From Prevotellaceae bacterium (GTDB lineage: Bacteria; Bacteroidota; Bacteroidia; Bacteroidales; UBA932): a DNA stretch of 32,993 bases. Under the pieces are notes generated by a model. It made no database searches and had not been told where the DNA came from. It was given only the letters and a program-made list of their open reading frames with translations. The stretch's first letter is position 1. Every line of letters begins with the position of its first letter. Position numbers and translations under genes: made by a program. The DNA is taken from assembly GCA_031276235.1 (NCBI GenBank), contig JAISNL010000150.1, positions 1 to 32,993 on the forward strand, written 5' to 3'. This document shows, in pieces, positions 26,709-32,993 of the stretch.

Positions 26709-27752
26709 TTAGCAGTTAAATATTTTAGAAATCAATTCGCGCAGCAGTTCGCCATCATCGATTGCTACATGGTTGAAACCTTTGCTTTTCATGTCGTACT
26801 GGCGCAACAGTGAAATTACTTTTACTGTTTGAGGCATTTTGTAATTGCGTGCTGCAATTTCGTAATCCTTAATAAAATACGGATTTATGCCAAGCGCCGC
26901 AATAATAGCGCTATTATTAAGCCGCTGCCTGAGCAATGTCTGATATTTCAGTATTTTTGAAAATTGTGAAAACAATGTAGAAATTGTTACTACAAAAGGA
27001 TATTCCTTAATGTTTTTGCTGAAATGCGAGGCAATTTTATTTGCTTTCAATATGTTTCTTTCGGATATTGCCTTGCTCAATTCAAACGTATTGTATTCTC
27101 TGCTTATTCCTATATTATTTTCAATATCAAGCGAATTAATTTTTTTTCTGTTTTTCGGCAAAGCGGTAAACAGTTTATTCAGTTCGTTCACAATTTTGCT
27201 TAAATCCGCACCTAAAAAATCCGAAAGAATTGCCGCGGCATCATGGTCTATTTCAAATCCCTGCTGTTTTATGTACGTTGAAATCCAGCCCGAAACTTCA
27301 TTTTCGTAAAGTTGTACCGATTCAAGAACCTCACCGTTTTTTACAATTGTTTTATAAAAAGATGTACGTTTATCTATAGTTTTTCCTTTATAGCAAATCA
27401 CCAGAATTGTTGATTTCAAAGGATTTTTGACATATGATTCGAGTTCTTCTATTTTTTTTATTTCCTGAGCTTCGCGCACAATCAGAACCTGATAATTGGA
27501 CATCATTGGAAAGCGCCGAGCGGTATCGGCTATCTGGCTTATATCCGCAACATCCTTGCCGTAAATAATTGTTTGATTAAACGAACGTTCGTTTTCAGGT
27601 AAAACATTGTGCGCTATAAATTCGCTTAATTTGTCTATATAATAAGTTTCATCTCCCATTAAAACATAAACGGGTTTGTAGATTTTATTCTTCAAATCTC
27701 CAAGAATTTGGTTATATTTTGTTATTGTATCTTTTCCGCTAAATTTTGCCAT
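26709..27752 (-). CDS. holA: DNA polymerase III subunit delta
   Basis: 347 aa; YVLMGDETYYIDKLSEFIAHNVLPENERSFNQTIIYGKD ... RRFPMMSNYQVLIVREAQEIKKIEELESYVKNPLKSTILVICYKGKTIDKRTSFYK. Confidence 0.92.
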   Translation of the reverse strand: MAKFSGKDTITKYNQILGDLKNKIYKPVYVLMGDETYYIDKLSEFIAHNVLPENERSFNQTIIYGKDVADISQIADTARRFPMMSNYQVLIVREAQEIKKIEELESYVKNPLKSTILVICYKGKTIDKRTSFYKTIVKNGEVLESVQLYENEVSGWISTYIKQQGFEIDHDAAAILSDFLGADLSKIVNELNKLFTALPKNRKKINSLDIENNIGISREYNTFELSKAISERNILKANKIASHFSKNIKEYPFVVTISTLFSQFSKILKYQTLLRQRLNNSAIIAALGINPYFIKDYEIAARNYKMPQTVKVISLLRQYDMKSKGFNHVAIDDGELLRELISKIFNC

Positions 27753-27769
27753 TAGTTTTTTATATAGTG

Positions 27770-27777
27770 CAAATGTA
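27770..27777 (-). promoter_or_regulatory. -7 promoter element (TACATTTG) upstream of holA
   Basis: CAAATGTA on + strand, 17 nt upstream of the ATG at 27752. Confidence 0.45.
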
Positions 27778-27953
27778 GTGTTTTTTTATTATTTGTGTTT
27801 TGATTATTCAAACTGTTATTTGAAAATCTGTCGAAGATTTACAGTTTTTATTATAACTTTGCTCAATATTTTAATGAAAATTCTATTTAGTTTTAATGAA
27901 AAATAAAAATAATTTAATCATTTAATACTGTTATACATTTTACTGCTGTTAAT

Positions 27954-28409
27954 GTGAGCAACAAGATAGGACAAAAAAGTTTAAATATTCGCAGTACTTC
28001 CGATGGACAGCAAATTTTTGACTGTGTGCGTAAAAAATATGTTGTTCTCACTCCCGAAGAGTTAGTAAGGCAGAATATTATAATGTACCTTGCAAATGTT
28101 AAGAATTATCCGATAAATTTGATGCGAGTTGAAGTCGGTATGAAATTCAACAATATGCAAAAACGCTGCGATATTCTTATATATAATCGGAATCGCAGTC
28201 CTTTGCTGATGGTTGAATGTAAAGCCGCAAATGTAAAAATATCACAGGATATTTTCAATCAACTGTCGCGCTACAATTTAGTATTTAAAGTTCCTTATCT
28301 TGTTGCAACCAACGGCAAAGATACATACTGCTGCAAAATAAATTTTGAAAAACAAACACATGAATTTCTTAATGAAATACCATCATTTGAAGCAACAGCA
28401 AATTTATAA
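27954..28409 (+). CDS. Orphan type I restriction enzyme R N-terminal (HSDR_N-like) domain protein
   Basis: 151 aa; PD-(D/E)xK-like nuclease layout KRCDILIYNRNRSPLLMVECKAANVKISQDIFNQLSRYN; GTG start. Confidence 0.82.
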   Translation: MSNKIGQKSLNIRSTSDGQQIFDCVRKKYVVLTPEELVRQNIIMYLANVKNYPINLMRVEVGMKFNNMQKRCDILIYNRNRSPLLMVECKAANVKISQDIFNQLSRYNLVFKVPYLVATNGKDTYCCKINFEKQTHEFLNEIPSFEATANL

Positions 28410-28531
28410 TATACCATCGGCTGCATCAACTGTTTGATAAAATCACTCATGCCAAGCACAACAAAAGACTGTATTTTAATTCAACCGCTTAAATCATATT
28501 CCCGTTATTATATTTGATAACAATTTGCCTG

Positions 28532-28561
28532 TTGCAGTATAATTTATAATATTTATCTTTG
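28532..28561 (+). promoter_or_regulatory. Promoter of the YhcH/radical SAM operon
   Basis: TTG (28532-28534), 19-nt spacer, TATCTTTG (28554-28561). Confidence 0.65.
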
Positions 28562-28589
28562 CAAAAATTTTATTAATAAAATTACTCGT

Positions 28590-29036
28590 ATGATTATAGA
28601 TTCAATTCTTGGTCTGGAACGCTATCGCAGAATGCATGAAGGATTTGAAAAAGCATTTAAATTTTTACGTTCCTGCGATATTACTCAACTCGAAGCAGGT
28701 CGCTATGATATTGATGGCGACAATATTTATGCCGTAGTTTCAGAAAACGACATGAAAAATATCGAAGATGCAAAACTCGAAGTGCACGATTCGTATATTG
28801 ACATTCAAACTCCTGTGTCTGCAAGCGAAACGTTTGGATGGAAAGACCGCGCGCTCTGCAATACGGGCGAAGGCATATATAATGATGAAAAAGATGTTGC
28901 ATTCTTCGATGATGAACCTGAAGTTTATTGTGTAGTAAATCCATTGCAGATTGTAATATTTTTTCCTAACGATGCACATGCACCGCTTATCGGAAATGGA
29001 AAAATAAAAAAAATAGTTATAAAAGTAAAGATGTGA
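28590..29036 (+). CDS. YhcH/YjgK/YiaL family (DUF386-like) protein
   Basis: 148 aa; LEVHDSYIDIQTPVSASETFGW, VVNPLQIVIFFPNDAHAPLIG. Confidence 0.9.
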   Translation: MIIDSILGLERYRRMHEGFEKAFKFLRSCDITQLEAGRYDIDGDNIYAVVSENDMKNIEDAKLEVHDSYIDIQTPVSASETFGWKDRALCNTGEGIYNDEKDVAFFDDEPEVYCVVNPLQIVIFFPNDAHAPLIGNGKIKKIVIKVKM

Positions 29037-29977
29037 TTTACGCTTGGGGCGACAGCCGCAGATTTAATTCGTATGCAGGATATTTCAAACGTACGTTTGG
29101 GCAACGTATTCAAAAACTTGCCATTGATGCCGGTTTTACTTGCCCCAACAGAGATGGAACTGTCGCATTCAACGGTTGTACTTATTGCAACAACAAGGCA
29201 TTCAATCCATCGTACTGCAATACAGATAAAACAATAACCAGACAAATCAACGAAGGCATTGAGTTTCATGCAAATCGATACCGTCGTGCCGAATTGTTTT
29301 TAGCATATTTTCAAGCATTCAGCAACACTTATGCGCCTGTCGAAATACTGAAACAACGATACGGCGAAGCCCTTGAACATCCCAAAATTGCAGGAATGGT
29401 AATTGGCACTCGTCCCGATTGTATTGATAATGAAATACTTGATTATCTTGCCGAAATTTCAAAAACAAAATATATAATTGTAGAATATGGGATAGAATCA
29501 TGCTATAATGCAACTTTACAGCGCATAAACAGAGGACATTATTTTGAAAAATCAGTTGAAGCGATTCAGGCAACGGCTCAACGCGGAATAAAATGCGGAG
29601 CGCACATAATTTTCGGTTTGCCCGGCGAAACAGTGCAAATGATGTTTGACGAAGCAAAAATTTTGTCGCAACTGCCGCTTGATACCGTAAAATTTCATCA
29701 ATTACAAATCATAAAAAATACTGCAATGGAGCATGAATTTGTCAATAATCCGCAAGATTTTCATGTATTTGAAGTAGATGAATATATTGATTTTTTCGTA
29801 AAGTTTGCAGAACGGCTGAATCCAAAAATTGTTATTGAGCGATTTGCAGGAGAAGTTCCTCCGCGATTTTTATCTCAAAGCGCATGGAGTCTTTTGCGCA
29901 ACGACCAGCTCATTGCAAAATTTGAAAACAAGCTTGAAAAATTAAATACTTATCAGGGAAAATATTTTGTAATGTAA
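29033..29977 (+). CDS. TIGR01212-type (YhcC-like) radical SAM protein
   Basis: 314 aa; RRFNSYAGYFKRTFGQRIQKLAIDAGFTCPNRDGTVAFNGCTYCNN, HIIFGLPGET; GTG start overlapping the previous stop (GTGA). Confidence 0.93.
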   Translation: MIYAWGDSRRFNSYAGYFKRTFGQRIQKLAIDAGFTCPNRDGTVAFNGCTYCNNKAFNPSYCNTDKTITRQINEGIEFHANRYRRAELFLAYFQAFSNTYAPVEILKQRYGEALEHPKIAGMVIGTRPDCIDNEILDYLAEISKTKYIIVEYGIESCYNATLQRINRGHYFEKSVEAIQATAQRGIKCGAHIIFGLPGETVQMMFDEAKILSQLPLDTVKFHQLQIIKNTAMEHEFVNNPQDFHVFEVDEYIDFFVKFAERLNPKIVIERFAGEVPPRFLSQSAWSLLRNDQLIAKFENKLEKLNTYQGKYFVM

Positions 29978-30026
29978 TTTGTGAATCTATAAATTATTTA
30001 ATGAGAACACATTAAAAATGAATTTT

Positions 30027-30172
30027 TCACTACTGACCGACTAAATTTTTTTCGCTACCTTTGCCCATCATCGTACTGGTTTTGATTGTTGCTAATCAAA
30101 AGTACAACTTCTTGGACAATCTTCATCGGGTTGCCCTTTTTTATCCTCAAAAATTTAGTCGGTCAGTAGTGA
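30027..30172. mobile_element. MITE-like element, 146 bp, perfect 24-bp terminal inverted repeats
   Basis: TCACTACTGACCGACTAAATTTTT (30027-30050) / AAAAATTTAGTCGGTCAGTAGTGA (30149-30172); internal TACCTTTG at ~30056-30063; central hairpin GTACtggTTTTGATT-gttgct-AATCAAAAGTAC. Confidence 0.8.
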
Positions 30173-30263
30173 TTGTTTAATACGTTTACCCTGCAAAAAA
30201 TCTGCATAAAATTGATGATTTATATTTTTTTTGTATTTTAGCGGTTCAAAAACACTAACGAAT

Positions 30264-32306
30264 ATGGAAAATAATGAAGAAAAAATTATCGGATTACCTG
30301 ATAATGCATTTACAGAACTCAAGCATGACGAAGAATATAAACCTGTCATGCCGGCAAATAAAAAATTCCCCGAAGCAAACGCATGGTCGGTATTGTGGGG
30401 ACTGTTAATGGTTGCTCTGTTTTCAGCGGCGGCAGCATATCTCGGATTGAAAGTAGGGCAGGTTTTTGAAGCTGCCATTCCTATTGCCATCATTGCAGTT
30501 GGACTTTCTACGGTAGCAAAGCGCAAAAACGCTCTCGGCGAAAATATAATTATTCAGTCGATAGGCTCAAGTTCGGGAGTTATTGTAGCAGGCGCAATTT
30601 TCACGCTGCCTGCCTTATATATCCTTCAAGCAAAATATCCCGAAATGTCGGTTTCATTTGTACAGATATTACTCAGTTCGCTGTTGGGCGGTATTTTGGG
30701 TATATTGTTTTTAATACCTTTTCGCAAATATTTCGTTAAGGATATGCATGGGAAATATCCTTTTCCCGAAGCCACAGCTACAACTCAGGTGCTTGTGTCG
30801 GGAGAAAAAGGAGGCTCGCAGGCAAAACCGCTTATAATTGCAGGAATTGTTGGAGGACTTTACGATTTTATCATCGCAACATTCGGACTGTGGGCAGAAA
30901 CGTTCAAAAGCACAGTTTGCGAATGGGGACAGGCTGTTGCTGATAAAACAAAACTTTTTTTCGGAATAAATACAGGCGCAGCGGTTCTCGGACTTGGATA
31001 TATTGTAGGGCTGAAATACGCTGCAATTATCTGCTTTGGCTCGTTTCTGGTATGGTTTGTAATTATCCCACTGTTACCTTTATTGGGCGACAATATACTG
31101 ATGCTACTCAACTCTACATATACAGGCGGCATTGACAAAATGTCCCCGCAGGATATATTTCAGGGACTAAAACCTGTGCCTGATGCTATAACTTTTTCAG
31201 GTTTTGCCCGTCACATAGGCATAGGCGGAATAGCAACGGCGGGAATTATTGGAATAATAAAATCATGGAAAATAATAAAAGGCGCAATAGGTTTGGTTTC
31301 AAATGAAATGAAAAACAAATCGACAAGTACAAATAAAGAAATTATACGCACTCAACGCGATTTACCGATGAAAATTGTCGCTTTCGGCTTAATATTTACA
31401 TTGCTTGTTATCTTCTTATTCTTTTTTACAGGCGTTATGCAATTCAATTTGCTGCACGCAATTATAGGCGTTTTGGTTGTCGGCATTATAGCATTCATGT
31501 TTACAACCGTTGCCGCAAACGCAATAGCGATAGTAGGAACAAATCCCGTGTCGGGCATGACGCTGATGACATTGATACTTTCATCCGTAATCATGGTAGC
31601 CGCAGGGCTGAAAGGAGCCACTGGAATAGTGGCTTCGCTGATAATGGGAGGAGTGGTTTGCACGGCTCTGTCCATGGCAGGCGGATTTATTACCGATTTA
31701 AAAATAGGATACTGGCTGGGAGCAACGCCGGTAACCCAGCAAAAATGGAAATTTCTGGGAACGCTGGTTGCCGCTGCAACAGTTGGCGGAGTTATGATAA
31801 TTCTGAATAAAACTTATGGATTTGTCGGCGAAAACGCTCTGGTCGCCCCTCAGGCAAATGCAATGGCAGCCGTTATCGACCCGCTAATGTCGGGTACGGG
31901 AGCGCCTTGGATACTTTACGGCGCAGGCGCGGTAATTGCAATAATTCTTAATTTCTGCCGAGTATCATCTTTGGCATTTGCACTCGGAATGTTTATACCT
32001 TTAACCCTTAACGTGCCGCTTTTGGTTGGCGGCGCTATCAGTTGGTTTGTTACAACACGCAGCAAAAATGCAGAAACAAACAAACAGCGCGGAGAAAAAG
32101 GAACATTGCTCGCATCGGGCTTCATTGCTGGCGGAGCGTTAATGGGAGTGGCAAGCGCGGCATTACGCTTCGGTAATATTGATTTGACTGTGAAATCTTG
32201 GGCAGAATCGCAGGGCGCAGAAATCTTATCAATAATAATGTACGGTGCGTTGATAGGATTTTTATTGTGGCAAATATTGAAAAAAAACAAGCTATTGACA
32301 AAATAA
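30264..32306 (+). CDS. OPT-family oligopeptide transporter
   Basis: ~680 aa; WSVLWGLLMVALFSAAAAYLGLKVGQVFEAAIPIAI, KYPFPEATATTQVLVSGE, NPVSGMTLMTLILSSV. ATG at 30264 preferred over the ORF-track TTG at 30231. Confidence 0.92.
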   Translation: MENNEEKIIGLPDNAFTELKHDEEYKPVMPANKKFPEANAWSVLWGLLMVALFSAAAAYLGLKVGQVFEAAIPIAIIAVGLSTVAKRKNALGENIIIQSIGSSSGVIVAGAIFTLPALYILQAKYPEMSVSFVQILLSSLLGGILGILFLIPFRKYFVKDMHGKYPFPEATATTQVLVSGEKGGSQAKPLIIAGIVGGLYDFIIATFGLWAETFKSTVCEWGQAVADKTKLFFGINTGAAVLGLGYIVGLKYAAIICFGSFLVWFVIIPLLPLLGDNILMLLNSTYTGGIDKMSPQDIFQGLKPVPDAITFSGFARHIGIGGIATAGIIGIIKSWKIIKGAIGLVSNEMKNKSTSTNKEIIRTQRDLPMKIVAFGLIFTLLVIFLFFFTGVMQFNLLHAIIGVLVVGIIAFMFTTVAANAIAIVGTNPVSGMTLMTLILSSVIMVAAGLKGATGIVASLIMGGVVCTALSMAGGFITDLKIGYWLGATPVTQQKWKFLGTLVAAATVGGVMIILNKTYGFVGENALVAPQANAMAAVIDPLMSGTGAPWILYGAGAVIAIILNFCRVSSLAFALGMFIPLTLNVPLLVGGAISWFVTTRSKNAETNKQRGEKGTLLASGFIAGGALMGVASAALRFGNIDLTVKSWAESQGAEILSIIMYGALIGFLLWQILKKNKLLTK

Positions 32307-32398
32307 AACGGTTGGATAATTACTACGGTAACAGATTTTAGCCGTATAAATGGTGATATCAAAATTTTGGCAAAATTACACAGTTGATTATTGTATAG

Positions 32399-32440
32399 AA
32401 AAACGTGTTAGAGAAACGTATTTTTTCTAACACGTTTTTT
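32399..32440 (+). terminator. Rho-independent terminator of the OPT gene
   Basis: AAAAACGTGTTAGA (32399-32412) / TCTAACACGTTTTT (32426-32439): perfect 14-bp stem ending in a T-tract. Confidence 0.85.
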
Positions 32441-32710
32441 ACGTAACCGTTGCAAATCCCATTTGTTGTTTCTTTGTATTAAAAATGATGTAAAAATACA
32501 TGAAGTATCACACAAAATTATAAAAATCTAATTATTAGTATATTATCAATATTTTGCCTTGCAAGATTTTCAGAATGTACATCATGGAGAGTTTCAGTAA
32601 GTAAATACAGGGATATAAGATAGACCGAAAAATAACTTTATTATCAGAGTTTTTGGCGGCAAACAAAGCAATGCAAAAGGAATTGTCGGCTGAAAGGAAC
32701 AGGAAACGGT

Positions 32711-32881
32711 TTAAGAAATGAAAACTATCCAATAAATAATGCCTAATATAATCGCCCATACAGAGATGTACACAAAACCACCCCATATATCAAGCAAAAA
32801 ACTTTTAAAAGGATGTTCTTTTTTGTATTGCTTAAAAAAGTTTTTTACAGCAGGACTATCAGCAAATGATTTGTTACCCAT
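32711..32881 (-). CDS. Putative small single-TM protein (56 aa), not in the ORF track
   Basis: MGNKSFADSPAVKNFFKQYKKEHPFKSFLLDIWGGFVYISVWAIILGIIYWIVFIS*: basic amphipathic N-terminus plus a TM helix. Confidence 0.6.
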   Translation of the reverse strand: MGNKSFADSPAVKNFFKQYKKEHPFKSFLLDIWGGFVYISVWAIILGIIYWIVFIS

Positions 32882-32976
32882 AACATTAAATATTAAAATT
32901 AAACATTAAATTTTAATGCAAAATAAATAAAAATAAATAAAACAGCAAAATTTTTAACAAAAAAAAATAAATAAAC

Positions 32977-32993
32977 ATGAAAGGAATAATAGA
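32977..32993 (+). CDS. Possible start of a further CDS truncated by the window end
   Basis: ATGAAAGGAATAATAGA after an AT-rich leader; too short to identify. Confidence 0.3.

Noticed and set aside
32535-32786. 83-aa - strand ORF
   Set aside because: Overlaps the more protein-like 56-aa frame at 32711-32881; AT-rich C-terminal half with no recognisable features.
32977-32993. rmlA (glucose-1-phosphate thymidylyltransferase) start MKGIILAGG
   Set aside because: Only MKGII is visible and the next codon begins GA, which does not fit Leu; cannot be identified.

Overview
AT-rich Bacteroidota-type chromosomal window. The assignment rests on recurrent TAnnTTTG -7 promoter elements and on DUF5686, CarboxypepD_reg and OmpA/PD40-type envelope proteins. 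Most of it is housekeeping. In order it holds: malQ (partial, runs off the left edge), an O-methyltransferase, an M16 peptidase, tRNA-Ser(TGA), an RsuA/RluB-type pseudouridine synthase with an internal 102-bp coding repeat, era, cstA, an OmpA/PD40/TPR envelope protein (PorE-like layout), a DPP III-like M49 peptidase, a histidine kinase/response regulator pair, mazG, an MFS transporter, parA/parB, a TPR lipoprotein, a transglutaminase-like lipoprotein, a DUF5686 protein, a rhomboid protease, holA, an orphan HSDR_N protein, a YhcH-family protein, a TIGR01212-type radical SAM protein and an OPT-family transporter. The most interesting signals are non-coding. (1) At ~13830-14300 there is a tandem array of 3-4 units of about 135 bp. 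Each intact unit has a -7 promoter element, a short 5' hairpin and an intrinsic terminator, so it looks like a tandem small-RNA gene family. A nested inverted-repeat element flanks it on the left and a small MITE-like repeat on the right. (2) At 8733-8958 there are ten copies of a 23-bp hairpin-forming minisatellite upstream of cstA, in two sequence blocks. (3) At 30027-30172 there is a 146-bp MITE-like element with perfect 24-bp terminal inverted repeats and an internal -7 promoter motif. (4) A dispersed REP/MITE-like family occurs at 14328, 21286 and, partially, 23131. All product names come from reading motifs and overall resemblance in the translations; no database search was run.
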